NCBI GenBank assembly: GCA_003223395.1
Contig: QHUZ01000094.1
Location: forward strand, 1 to 35,917
From: Gemmatimonadota bacterium
GTDB taxonomy: Bacteria > Gemmatimonadota > Gemmatimonadetes > Gemmatimonadales > GWC2-71-9
DNA: 35,917 bases
Direction of reading: 5' to 3'
How positions within the stretch are numbered: position 1 is the first letter of the stretch; every line of letters starts with the position of its first letter. The translations under genes were made by a program, and so were the position numbers. Below are positions 23,130 to 31,625 of the stretch, one piece after another. The notes beneath the pieces are model-generated. The model saw nothing but the letters and a program-made list of their open reading frames with translations, was not told the origin of the DNA and ran no database searches.

Positions 23130-24428
23130 ATGAAACGCCGTCGCTTCGTGAAAACCGTTTCCAGCGCCGCACTCGGACTCGTCGCGGCGCGTGCGCCGCT
23201 GTTCGGGTCAGGCTCCCCCAGCGAGAAGGTCGTGGTCTGCGTGATGGGCCTGAACGGCCGCGGGACCGTGCTGGCGAAAACGTTCGCCAAGACGCCGCAC
23301 GCCGAGGTCGCCAGTGTGTGCGACGTGGACGCCAAGGTGCTGGCCAAGGCTGCCGCAACCGTGAACGCGAAAGCCATCGCCGATTTCCGGCGCGCGCTCG
23401 ACGACAAGTCCATCGACGCGCTCGTCATCGCGACGCCCGACCACTGGCACGCGCCCGCCGCGATCCTCGCGATGGCGGCCGGCAAGCATGTCTACCTCGA
23501 GAAGCCGTGCGGCCACAACGCGCGCGAGGGCGAGCTGCTCGTCGATGCGCAGCGCAAGACACGCCGCGTGGTCCAGATGGGAACGCAGCGCCGCAGCTCG
23601 CCACGCGCCATCGAAGCCGTGCAGGCAATCCGGGACGGGATCATCGGCCGCCCCTACTTCGCCCGCGCGTGGTATGCGAACCGCCGCGCGACCATCGGGC
23701 GGGGCAAAGCTGCGCCGGTACCAACAGACTTGGATTACGAGCTGTGGCAGGGGCCGGCGCCGCGCACGCTGTACCGCGACAACGTGATTCACTACAACTG
23801 GCACTGGTTCCGCCGCTGGGGCACGGGCGAGATCTGCAACAACGGCACGCATGAGATCGACGTCGCCCGCTGGGCCCTCGGCGTCGATCATCCGGTGCGC
23901 GTCACGTCCGCGGGCGGGCGCTACCACTTCGACGACGACTGGGAGTTTACCGACACGCAGGAAGCGGCGTTCGAGTTCGACGGCGGCCGGTCGATCGCGT
24001 GGCAGGGACTGAGCTGCAATCCCTATCCCGTAGAGGGCCGCGGCCGCGGAACGATGGTGCACGGCACGACCGGCTCGATGGTGCTCGATCAGGACGGCTA
24101 CGTCGTGTACGACATGGACAACAAGATCGTGAAACAGAACGTCGCGCCTCCGCCGTCAGGCACCGATTCGCTCGCGCTGAGCGGCGACGATCAGCTCACG
24201 GCATTCCACATCGCGAACTTCGTCGAAGGCGTCCGCACCGGCGCTCCGGTCAGCCAGCCGATCGAGGAAGGCGCGAAGACCGTGCTGCTGTGCCATCTCG
24301 GCAACATCGCGCAATGGACGGGTCGCGCGCTGCGCGTCGATGCCACGACGGGTCGCATCCAGGGCGACGAGGCGGCGATGGCTCACTGGCAGCGGGAGTA
24401 CGCGCCCGGTTGGGCTCCAACAGTCTGA
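23130..24428 (+). CDS. Tat-exported Gfo/Idh/MocA family oxidoreductase
   Basis: 432 residues, NAD(P)-dependent sugar oxidoreductase. The signal MKRRRFVKTVSSAALGLVAA has the RR of a Tat substrate. The Rossmann part reads VVVCVMGLNGRGTVLAKTF and VASVCDVD, and the family EKP motif is in HVYLEKPCGHNAREG. The C-terminal domain holds HYNWHWFRRWGTGEICNNGTHEIDVARW. The start ATG 23130 has GTGAGG upstream. An in-frame ATG at 23055 would bury the Tat signal. It overlaps the uxaC frame by 19 bases, so the two are co-translated; it may act on an extracytoplasmic uronic acid derivative. Confidence 0.9.
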   Translation: MKRRRFVKTVSSAALGLVAARAPLFGSGSPSEKVVVCVMGLNGRGTVLAKTFAKTPHAEVASVCDVDAKVLAKAAATVNAKAIADFRRALDDKSIDALVIATPDHWHAPAAILAMAAGKHVYLEKPCGHNAREGELLVDAQRKTRRVVQMGTQRRSSPRAIEAVQAIRDGIIGRPYFARAWYANRRATIGRGKAAPVPTDLDYELWQGPAPRTLYRDNVIHYNWHWFRRWGTGEICNNGTHEIDVARWALGVDHPVRVTSAGGRYHFDDDWEFTDTQEAAFEFDGGRSIAWQGLSCNPYPVEGRGRGTMVHGTTGSMVLDQDGYVVYDMDNKIVKQNVAPPPSGTDSLALSGDDQLTAFHIANFVEGVRTGAPVSQPIEEGAKTVLLCHLGNIAQWTGRALRVDATTGRIQGDEAAMAHWQREYAPGWAPTV

Positions 24429-25765
24429 ACCCCGATCGCTTCTTCGACTCCGATCCAGCGATACGGCGCGTCGCGCGCGCGCTGTACGAGGAGACTCGGG
24501 GCCTACCCATCGTCTCGCCCCACGGCCACGTGGACGCGCGCATCCTCGCGGAGAACGCGCCGTTCCCCGAGCCGGCGTCGCTCATCATCCAGCCCGACCA
24601 CTACATCCTGCGCCTGCTGTACGCCAACGGCGTGCCGCTCGAAGCGTTGCTCAAGGGCGAGCCGCGCCGCGTGTGGCAGCTCTTCGCCGAGCATTATTAC
24701 TTGTTTCGCGGCACGCCGAGCGGGGCATGGCTCGACTATGAGCTGTGCGAGGGATTCGGGATTCGGGACTCGGTTTCCGGGGAAACTGCTACACGGATTT
24801 ACGACGAGATCGTCGAGAAGCTCAAGAGCCCAGAGTACCGGCCGCGCGCGCTGTTCGAGCGCTTCAACATCGAAGTGCTGGCGACGACGGACGCGGCGAC
24901 CGACAGCCTCGAGCACCATTGCGCGATCCGCGAGTCCGGCTGGAAAGGCCGAGTGATCCCGACGTTTCGGCCGGACGCGCTGTTCAAGATTTCCTCGCCC
25001 GGGTTCGACGGGCTCGGGGCGCGCGATTTCACGAGCTTCATCCGCGCGATCGCGGAGCGCCGTGTGCACTTCAAGCAGCTGGGTGCGACGGCGACCGATC
25101 ACGCGGTGCTCGAGCCGTACACTGCCGCGCTGTCCGAGGAGGAGGTCGAGCGCCTGTTTCAGCGCGCGCGGCAGGGTCAGGCGACGCCGGACGACGAGCG
25201 CCGCTTCACCGCGCACTTACTGATGGAAATGGCGCGTTTGTCGCTGGCCGACGGCCTGGTGATGCAGCTGCATGCCGGCGCGCTGCGCGACCACAACAGC
25301 CAGGTCTTCGAGCGCTTCGGCCCTAACATGGGCGCCGACATTCCGGTGGCGACCGAGTTCACGCGCAACCTGCGGGCGCTGCTCAATGCCTACGGCAACG
25401 ACCCGCGGTTCACGCTCGTGTTGTTCACGCTGGACGAATCGACCTACAGCCGCGAGCTCGCGCCGCTCGCTGGCCACTACCCCGCCGTGCGCCTCGGCCC
25501 CCCGTGGTGGTTCCACGATTCGATGGAGGGCATGCGGCGCTTCCGTGAGCAAACCACCGAAACGGCGTCGATCTACAAGACCGCCGGGTTCAACGACGAC
25601 ACGCGCGCGTTCTGCTCGATCCCTGCGCGGCACGATCTGGCGCGACGCATGGATGCGAATTTCTTGGGGGGCCTGGTGGCGCGCCACATGATCGACGAAA
25701 GCGACGCGCGGCGCATGGCGCGGGCGCTGGCATATGAGCTGGTGAAGAAGACGTACCGCCTCTAG
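24410..25765 (+). CDS. uxaC: Glucuronate/galacturonate isomerase
   Basis: Isomerises D-glucuronate to D-fructuronate and D-galacturonate to D-tagaturonate. 451 residues; family blocks are LNPDRFFDSDPAIRRVAR, PIVSPHGHVDARILAEN (metal-binding HGH), NIEVLATTDAATDSLEHH, VIPTFRPDALF, DGLVMQLHAGALRDHN, GADIPVATEF, GPPWWFHDSMEGMRRFREQ and ARHDLARR near the end. TTG 24410 is the best start: it overlaps the preceding gene by 19 bases, and no ATG or GTG lies nearer the conserved N-terminus. Confidence 0.94.
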   Translation: MGSNSLNPDRFFDSDPAIRRVARALYEETRGLPIVSPHGHVDARILAENAPFPEPASLIIQPDHYILRLLYANGVPLEALLKGEPRRVWQLFAEHYYLFRGTPSGAWLDYELCEGFGIRDSVSGETATRIYDEIVEKLKSPEYRPRALFERFNIEVLATTDAATDSLEHHCAIRESGWKGRVIPTFRPDALFKISSPGFDGLGARDFTSFIRAIAERRVHFKQLGATATDHAVLEPYTAALSEEEVERLFQRARQGQATPDDERRFTAHLLMEMARLSLADGLVMQLHAGALRDHNSQVFERFGPNMGADIPVATEFTRNLRALLNAYGNDPRFTLVLFTLDESTYSRELAPLAGHYPAVRLGPPWWFHDSMEGMRRFREQTTETASIYKTAGFNDDTRAFCSIPARHDLARRMDANFLGGLVARHMIDESDARRMARALAYELVKKTYRL

Positions 25766-25772
25766 GGCGGCG

Positions 25773-25803
25773 GATCTGCTTTGCCGGCGCTCGACAGCAG
25801 ATC
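25773..25803. terminator. Possible bidirectional hairpin terminator
   Basis: A perfect 8-bp stem, GATCTGCT (25773-25780) and AGCAGATC (25796-25803), with a 15-base GC-rich loop, lies between the convergent uxaC and TPR-barrel genes. There is no strong T-run on either side, so this is a moderate to weak call. Confidence 0.4.
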
Positions 25804-27724
25804 AATCAAGCGCCCACCGCAACGACATCGTCGCCGAGACGTAGCGCCATTGCGCCGTGGTCGCAACCTCGTTCGCGAATGCCGATTGCTCGCCGTCGAA
25901 CTCGAGCCGGAGATCGCGCCCCACCGCGAGCGGCACGACGATGAGTGAGTACAGGCGCAACGCGCGGCCCCATGGGCCGATGGTCGCGCCTTGCTCAGCG
26001 ACGCGCTGCACCCCCGCCCCGATGTCGAAGACCAACAGGATCCCCTGTGCAGTTTCGAACTCGAGGTACGATCCCGCCTGGGCGACTTGGACCAGACGTG
26101 GCGCGAAGTAGCCGGCGGTCGTCGAGTGAGCGAAGCGAATGGTGTGGAACTGGGCTGACACCTCGACGCTCGGCGTCACAGGAACCGCCACCATCCCGGC
26201 GAGCGTCGTCCGATGATTGACCTCAGCGGAGTCGCTGAGGGCCACCGTGCGACCAATCCCCCGCAGCTTGAAGACGCGGGCGACGGGCAGTTCGACCGTG
26301 GCGCCGAGCTCCGTTCGCAGCACACGGTTCGCCGCAAGCAACGGGGTCGCGTCCAGGAGGTCTCGCCGCGCTCTCAGGTCGACGATCGGCCCCGCCCCGG
26401 GAACTCGCCAGCGCGCCCGCAGCTGGCCCGTCGGCAGGATCGTCGCACTCCGTCCAGCGACGGCATCGAGCCGGCTCGCTCCACCGCTCGCTTGGACTTG
26501 CCACGCCGCTCCGGGCCGCCACGCCGCGCCCAAGGTGAGGTCTTGGCGGCCGGTGGTCGTCACGCCATCCTCGATCGCCGTCCGGCTCGCGGTCAGGCCG
26601 AACCGCATCGGTCCCCAAGACGCGATCTCACCCGTACCGCCCAGCCGGAGTGTGGTGTTGCCGTCCGAGTCGTGAGTACCGCTCGCGAGGGGCGTGATCG
26701 CGGCCGCGGCTGCCGCTCGCGCCACGGCGAGTCGCCGGGCAACAGTCGGGTCCGGCGCAATCGCCTGAGCACGCTCGAATGCTAGGGCCGCATCGCGCTC
26801 CCGACCCTGTCGCAGCCGTTGGCGCGCCAGCTCGCCCCATGCCTCCGCGTCACTGGGGTTCGCGTCGAGCCAGTGCCGATAGTCAGCGACGGCAGCATCG
26901 GTGTGCCCCGCGCGAGCGAGGACCCGCGCCCGACCGATGACGGCGTCGCGCTCGTCGGGCGCGAGCCGGAGAGCATCATCGTACGAGCGCAACGCGTCAC
27001 CGTAACTGCCAGACCGTGCGAGGGCGTCGCCCAGGGCCATGTAGCCCCATGGATCGGACGGCTCCAGGGCGACGTAGCGGCGGAACAACTGGAGCGCACG
27101 GGCCGGGTCACCCCGCTTGCTCAGGTCGGCGAGACGATAGGTCGCGCGCGAGTTCTCAGGATCGACCGCCAGCGCTGCCGCGTACTCACGCTCGGCCGAT
27201 GTCGCATCTCCTGCCGCAAAGGCGGAGTCCGCTCGGGCGAGACGGCGAGCGAGCGCGCTGGTGTTCTGTGCGGCCACCGTGTGCGTCCCGTCCGCCGCCA
27301 CGGCGAGCACGACGAGTACCGCCACCCTCGTGATCGGTATTTCCGCACCGCGCTCAAGCCTCGGCCCCGTCTCCCGATGGACCCACAGGCGCAGCAGCTC
27401 GACGCCAAGGAGAACCGCAGCGAGGGTCGCGGCAGAGAGCACGAGCGCGGCCGTGCGCAATACGTTTCCCGGGTGCGCGCCCGCGAGCAGATGGGGTGGA
27501 CGAACGATGGCGGCGGATGCGGTGATCGCGATCCCTACGAGCCACCCCGTCACCCATATGGCGGCGAGGATCGCGCCGGCCATGGCAGTCTGCCCTGCAA
27601 CGATGCGCCACCCAGCCGACGGGCGACGTCGTAACGACCGATACGCCTGGCGGAGCGGCATGGCGAGCGCGCTGACCAAATAGAACATCCCGCCGATCCC
27701 GGTCCCCGGCACGCCAACTGTCAT
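25802..27724 (-). CDS. PgaD-like membrane domain fused to TPR and outer-membrane barrel (PgaA-like)
   Basis: 640 residues. Two hydrophobic helices lie at about 46-74 and 88-114, the size and layout of PgaD. A third hydrophobic stretch at about 132-152 (VAVLVVLAVAADGTHTVAAQ) looks like an internal signal sequence ending in AAQ. TPR repeats follow to about residue 330 (DSAFAAGDATSAEREYAAAL, EPSDPWGYMALGDALARSGSY, YRHWLDANPSDAEAWGELAR). The rest is strand-rich and ends YVSATMSLRWALD, as in an outer-membrane porin such as PgaA. ATG 27724 follows the glycosyltransferase stop by one base. Likely role: assembly and export of the polymer made by the upstream enzyme. Confidence 0.8.
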   Translation of the reverse strand: MTVGVPGTGIGGMFYLVSALAMPLRQAYRSLRRRPSAGWRIVAGQTAMAGAILAAIWVTGWLVGIAITASAAIVRPPHLLAGAHPGNVLRTAALVLSAATLAAVLLGVELLRLWVHRETGPRLERGAEIPITRVAVLVVLAVAADGTHTVAAQNTSALARRLARADSAFAAGDATSAEREYAAALAVDPENSRATYRLADLSKRGDPARALQLFRRYVALEPSDPWGYMALGDALARSGSYGDALRSYDDALRLAPDERDAVIGRARVLARAGHTDAAVADYRHWLDANPSDAEAWGELARQRLRQGRERDAALAFERAQAIAPDPTVARRLAVARAAAAAAITPLASGTHDSDGNTTLRLGGTGEIASWGPMRFGLTASRTAIEDGVTTTGRQDLTLGAAWRPGAAWQVQASGGASRLDAVAGRSATILPTGQLRARWRVPGAGPIVDLRARRDLLDATPLLAANRVLRTELGATVELPVARVFKLRGIGRTVALSDSAEVNHRTTLAGMVAVPVTPSVEVSAQFHTIRFAHSTTAGYFAPRLVQVAQAGSYLEFETAQGILLVFDIGAGVQRVAEQGATIGPWGRALRLYSLIVVPLAVGRDLRLEFDGEQSAFANEVATTAQWRYVSATMSLRWALD

Positions 27725-27725
27725 C

Positions 27726-28751
27726 TCAGTGCCCCTTCTCGTAGACGTGCAGCGAACGACCGAACACCAGCTCGGCGCACACCGCGCGGAGAAAGAACAC
27801 CGCGTTGACCGTGCGCAGCACGAAGAAGGCCGGAACGCTCGCCAGCGCCCGGAGCACTTCCCGGCGTCGCGTGGCGCCGACCAACACCGGCACCAGCACG
27901 ACCGGTGCATCGATCAGATAGCCGAGCAGCACCCAGGGGCTCTTGAATGCGAGAGCGAGGAGGGGGAGCAGCACCAGATACAGCGCCGCCGCAATCGTCG
28001 CGTCCCAGAACGCCACCGCTACGGCGGAGCGGAGAAACGGCACACGGAGCAAACCGCGCCAGTGCAGCATCACGTTCTGGACGAAGCCGTGCGACCAGCG
28101 GCGCAACTGCTTCCCCATCAAGCGGAAGGTGTGGGGCTCTATCGGATAACACACCGCCTCAGGGACGAAGTGCACCTCATGGCCGGCCTGGTAGAACGTC
28201 CAGGTCAAATCCATGTCCTCGGCGAGCGTTCGGTCGGACCACCCCTGCTGCGCCCGCAGCAGCGCCGTCCGGTAGATCGAGAAGCACCCCGAGGAGATCA
28301 GCGGCTTGCCGTAGCACTCCTGCACCTGCTTGTAGTAGGTGAACGCGAACAGGTACTCGATGTACCGCCCGCGCTCCCAGATGCTGCGCACGTGGCGCGG
28401 CAAAACCAATCCGCACGCCGCCGCCACGCGCGGTCGGTCGAACACCGGCAGCAGGCGTTCGATGGCGTCGGGGGCGAGCACGGTATCGGCGTCGATGGCG
28501 GCGGTGAACGGGGTGCACACGTACCTGAGCCCGAAGCTCTGGGCTCCCGCCTTGGAGCCGGTGTTGGTCGGAGGGCGAACGACGGTGACCCCCAGGGCGC
28601 GCGCCACGCCGCCGGTTCCATCGGTGGAGCAGTCGTCCACGACGATGATCTCACGCGGCGGCGCGGTCTGCGCCTGCAGGCTGCGGATCGTGTCCGCCAC
28701 GCTCCCTGCCTCATTGTAGGCGGGGACGATGACGGTAAGGTCAGCGGTCAC
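27726..28751 (-). CDS. Processive family 2 glycosyltransferase (PgaC/BcsA-like)
   Basis: About 341 residues from GTG 28751; GTG 28799 would add 16 unconserved residues. The GT-A domain begins LTVIVPAYNEAGSVADTI, with DDCSTD, the metal-binding DAD (residues 87-89), the catalytic ED in TLAEDMDLTW (178-179) and the QLRRW motif (215-219) of processive beta-glycan synthases. C-terminal membrane helices follow (AALYLVLLPLLALAF, VLLGYLIDAPVVLVPVLVG). PgaC makes poly-N-acetylglucosamine, but the polymer here cannot be named. It is followed directly by a PgaD/PgaA-like fusion, so synthesis and export are encoded together. No PgaB-like deacetylase is adjacent. Confidence 0.92.
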   Translation of the reverse strand: MTADLTVIVPAYNEAGSVADTIRSLQAQTAPPREIIVVDDCSTDGTGGVARALGVTVVRPPTNTGSKAGAQSFGLRYVCTPFTAAIDADTVLAPDAIERLLPVFDRPRVAAACGLVLPRHVRSIWERGRYIEYLFAFTYYKQVQECYGKPLISSGCFSIYRTALLRAQQGWSDRTLAEDMDLTWTFYQAGHEVHFVPEAVCYPIEPHTFRLMGKQLRRWSHGFVQNVMLHWRGLLRVPFLRSAVAVAFWDATIAAALYLVLLPLLALAFKSPWVLLGYLIDAPVVLVPVLVGATRRREVLRALASVPAFFVLRTVNAVFFLRAVCAELVFGRSLHVYEKGH

Positions 28752-28900
28752 GTGTTGAAGAGTACCGGGAGGCCGGTTGCGTAACGTGCCGACCTGCACA
28801 TTGCAACGGCGATGCCGGGGCCAACGCCTCCTCTTATAAACCTTGCGGGCCGCCGCCCCGCAGAGCAGTTTCGACGAGTCCCCGCCCTGTTGGAGGAGTT
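28752..28900. promoter_or_regulatory. Divergent intergenic region (glycosyltransferase / glycine-rich lipoprotein)
   Basis: About 150 bases between divergent starts, with a short AT-rich patch CTTATAAACCTTG (28833-28845) that could supply a -10. It ends in a strong SD for the plus-strand gene (TTGGAGGAGTT, 28890-28900). I see no further repeat or operator. Confidence 0.4.
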
Positions 28901-30922
28901 ATGCGTCTCTCCTCACTCGCCCGGGTCGCCGGGCTGCTCGTGCTGGCCTCGTGTATCGCTCCCGTGGATACGGACCAGGCAGTCGGTCCACTCTCGCTCT
29001 CGGTCGTGTCCGGCAACAACCAGAGTGGACCACCTGGGACCGAGTTGCCGAATCCGCTCGTCGCGCTCGTGGAGGACTCCCGCGCCCACGCCGTGAGAGG
29101 GCAGATCGTCAATTTCGTCGTGGTCTCGGGCGGCGGCAGTGTATTCGCAGGTGCCGCGATTACCGGCGCCGATGGCATCGTGCAGGAGCGCTGGACCCTC
29201 GGCGCTTCGGGACCGCAGCGCGTCGAGGCGCGCGCGATCGATACCCAGACGGGCGCAAAGCTCACCTTCGCGAGCTTCGACGCGACGCTGACCGACGTAC
29301 AGGCACCGGTCGTGTCCGAGGTGGCCACGTCGCCGACCGCTCCGGTCTCAGGCAGCCCGTTCGACCTGACGGCAGTCGTGAACGACGCCACTACGGGCGG
29401 CTCGAACATCGCGGGGGCGACCTACGCGGTCGATGGCGGTCCGCCGGTCGCGATGGTCGCGCAAGACGGCGCGTTTGATGAGCCAAGCGAAGCGGTGCGC
29501 GCCACCGTGTCGCCGTTCGCGGCCGGCGGTTCGCACACCTTCTGCGTGACCGGCAGAGATGCCGCCGGCAACGTGAGCAGTCCGAGCTGCATTACGGTGG
29601 TCGTCACCGAGGACGCGATTTACGTCAGTCCCGCGGGCGACGATGCGGCGAACGGCACGCGGGCCGCGCCGCTCAAGACCATAGGTGCGGCGCTCGCGCT
29701 GGCCGGCACATCTGGTAAGAACAGAGTAAATGTCGCGCAGGGCACCTATCCAGAGAATGTGCAGCTGCGCGCAGGGGTCAGTTTGTACGGCGGCTACGAG
29801 GCCGCAACCTGGACGCGCGCACCGGCGACGTTCGTCACGACGATTGGACCCGGACCATCCACTTCGGCCGTTGCCGTGCAAGGCGACAACGTGACGGGAG
29901 TGACCGTCGACGGCTTCAGCATCCGGAGCGGCGACGCGATCGGTCCCCGTGAGAGCGCCTACGGGATGGTGTTGACCAATAGCGTGGCGACGATCTCGGG
30001 CAATCACATCATCGCGGGCAACGGCACCGCGGGCACCGACGGCTTCATTGGTTTCCCAGGACAGGATGGTATCGCCGGTCTCGACGGACAGCCGGGGTCG
30101 GCGAACGGACCCGAAGGTGACGGCGGTTTTGAGAGATCGCTCGTGTGTCTCGGCTCCACACTCATCGGTGGCGCCGGTGGGGCGGGCGGAGCGCCCGGCG
30201 CGGTGGGCCAAGATGGCGCGCCCGGCAACTCGCCCAACGGCGGCAATGGTGGAACGGGTGGACTCGGCGGCGCGACACCCCCGTTACCCGCTGGCGAAAA
30301 TGGGCAGGACGGCTTCGCCGGGATCGCTGGAGCCGCGGGATCGGGCGGTGACTCCTTTGGAGGCTTCTCTAGCTTCGGCGTCTACGTCCGGGCGGATGGC
30401 TCTGCTGGAGTGTTGGGCCAACACGGCGGCGGTGGCGGCGGCGGCGGTGGGGGTGGCGGGCTCGACCCCACGGGCGGCGGCAATGGTGCCGGTAGTGGTG
30501 GCACCGGTGGCTGCGCCGGGACCGGCGGTGGTGGTGGCAGGGGCGCCGGCGGCTCGTTCGGCATCGTCGGCGTGCTCTCGACGTTGACCATCACCGGCAA
30601 CACGATCGAGACGGGGAACGGCGGTGCCGGCGGTGCGGGTGGCAGCGGCGCGGCGGGTGGTGCCGGCGCCGCTGGTGGCCTCGGTGCGACGAACGATGCG
30701 CCGCAAGTCGGCGCCGGCGGCAACGGCGGCGCGGGTGGCAACGGCGGTGCGGGCGGTCCGGGCGGCGGCGGTGGTGGTGGGCCCAGCATTGGGATCGTCT
30801 CGCAGGGAGGAACGCTCGCGCAGGCCGGCAATGTGTTTGTGCTTGGCACTGGTGGGACTGGGGGAACATCACCCGGCGGGAATGCGGGCACCGACGGACT
30901 GCGGACGCAGATTCGTAACTAG
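28901..30922 (+). CDS. Lipoprotein with Ig-like, beta-helix and PE_PGRS-like glycine-rich regions
   Basis: 673 residues. A lipoprotein signal ends in LLVLASC (Cys18). Next is a Big_1-type Ig domain (SVVSGNNQSGPPGTELPNPL), a second Ig-like domain (about 135-235, ending HTFCVTGRDAAGNVSSPSC), and a DUF1565/right-handed beta-helix start (IYVSPAGDDAANGTRAAPLK). From about 370 to the C-terminus the sequence is GGxGGxGG-rich, like mycobacterial PE_PGRS tracts, interrupted by beta-helix turns (SYGMVLTNSVATISGN-like blocks, GVLSTLTITGNTIE). It is a surface or extracellular structural protein and probably Ca2+- or polysaccharide-associated; binding is inference. It has a strong SD and is divergent from the exopolysaccharide genes. 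Confidence 0.85.
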   Translation: MRLSSLARVAGLLVLASCIAPVDTDQAVGPLSLSVVSGNNQSGPPGTELPNPLVALVEDSRAHAVRGQIVNFVVVSGGGSVFAGAAITGADGIVQERWTLGASGPQRVEARAIDTQTGAKLTFASFDATLTDVQAPVVSEVATSPTAPVSGSPFDLTAVVNDATTGGSNIAGATYAVDGGPPVAMVAQDGAFDEPSEAVRATVSPFAAGGSHTFCVTGRDAAGNVSSPSCITVVVTEDAIYVSPAGDDAANGTRAAPLKTIGAALALAGTSGKNRVNVAQGTYPENVQLRAGVSLYGGYEAATWTRAPATFVTTIGPGPSTSAVAVQGDNVTGVTVDGFSIRSGDAIGPRESAYGMVLTNSVATISGNHIIAGNGTAGTDGFIGFPGQDGIAGLDGQPGSANGPEGDGGFERSLVCLGSTLIGGAGGAGGAPGAVGQDGAPGNSPNGGNGGTGGLGGATPPLPAGENGQDGFAGIAGAAGSGGDSFGGFSSFGVYVRADGSAGVLGQHGGGGGGGGGGGGLDPTGGGNGAGSGGTGGCAGTGGGGGRGAGGSFGIVGVLSTLTITGNTIETGNGGAGGAGGSGAAGGAGAAGGLGATNDAPQVGAGGNGGAGGNGGAGGPGGGGGGGPSIGIVSQGGTLAQAGNVFVLGTGGTGGTSPGGNAGTDGLRTQIRN

Positions 30923-31078
30923 ATTTTGTAGGCGATTAGCTTGCGCGCTCTACCACCCGGCGTACTGCGCGAGGATGTCCGAATACGCCGGCGCGGCCAG
31001 AAGCACTCCATTGCGCCAGCCGCTATTGACACGCCCCGCAACGATACGGTACTACTCGGCGTGCCATCACGAGCTACT
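30923..31078. promoter_or_regulatory. Intergenic region with possible TTGACA promoter
   Basis: 156 bases without a gene. TTGACA at 31026-31031, an 18-base spacer and TACTAC at 31050-31055 could form a promoter 24 bases before ATG 31079. The remainder shows nothing clear. Confidence 0.35.
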
Positions 31079-31468
31079 ATGCCAAACGACATGGGGACGT
31101 TTCGCGTTGACATCGAAATTGAGAACCCGGCCAGGCCGGGCCAAAGACGCACACTCGGGTCCGTCCTCGTCGACACGGGCGCGGAATTGAGTTGGGTGCC
31201 GGCCGAGGTGCTCGAAGCGTTAGGCGTGGAGCGCAACAACCAGTGGCGGTTCCGCCAAGCGAACGGGACGGTGCTCGAGCGCTGGACCGGTATCGTCGTG
31301 ATCACCGTAGCGGGAAAGCGAACGGGGGATGATGTCGTCTTCGGTGAGCCGGGCGACCTCACGTTGCTTGGCTCGCGCACGCTGGAGGGACTCAACTTCC
31401 GCGTGGAGCCGGTCACGAAGCGGCTCGTTGACGCCGGGCCGGCACCCGCGGCGGTCCTCACCCCCTGA
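31079..31468 (+). CDS. Retropepsin-like aspartic protease
   Basis: 129 residues without signal peptide. The single-lobe aspartic protease signature appears as VLVDTGAELSWVPAEVLEALG (catalytic Asp in DTGA). A second block, DDVVFGEPGDLTLLGSRTLEGLNFRV, corresponds to the family's hydrophobic-Gly flap and C-terminal part. Such proteins act as homodimers, each giving one Asp. ATG 31079 is chosen because MPNDMGTFRVDIEIENP starts the domain; an upstream frame from 30941 adds Arg-rich residues. The substrate is unknown. A strong hairpin terminator follows directly. Confidence 0.82.
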   Translation: MPNDMGTFRVDIEIENPARPGQRRTLGSVLVDTGAELSWVPAEVLEALGVERNNQWRFRQANGTVLERWTGIVVITVAGKRTGDDVVFGEPGDLTLLGSRTLEGLNFRVEPVTKRLVDAGPAPAAVLTP

Positions 31469-31493
31469 CCCCCTCTCCATTCTGGAGAGGGGG
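31469..31493 (+). terminator. Hairpin terminator
   Basis: A perfect 10-bp inverted repeat, CCCCCTCTCC and GGAGAGGGGG, with loop ATTCT, begins at the base after the retropepsin stop. It is followed by AACTCTTT, a weak T-tract. Confidence 0.65.
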
Positions 31494-31498
31494 AACTC

Positions 31499-31588
31499 TT
31501 TAACCCCGCGCCAGCTCTCTCAGCCTCTCCAGCACCTTCACCATCGCCCACGTGTCCCGCTCCTTTCTGGACGCACTCAGGCATTTGG
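31499..31588 (-). pseudogene. Possible 3' remnant of an unidentified gene
   Basis: On the minus strand a short frame reads SASRKERDTWAMVKVLERL and then RELARG with a stop. It looks like the natural helical C-terminus of an enzyme rather than random sequence. Nothing upstream (plus-strand right side) continues it, because the peptidase gene starts there. Low-confidence relic; the parent family is not identified. Confidence 0.25.
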
Positions 31589-31625
31589 GCTATCTCTAAC
31601 CCCCCTGAAAATTGGTGGGTGCTCT

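Noticed and set aside
27729-28784. 351-codon plus-strand open frame opposite the glycosyltransferase
   Set aside because: Antisense shadow, rich in His/Arg/Gln with no hydrophobic core, while the minus strand has all GT2 motifs.
30010-30900. Glycine-rich GGN repeats as a CRISPR or tandem DNA repeat array
   Set aside because: The repetition is at the GGxGG codon level within one open reading frame; there are no constant repeats with unique spacers.
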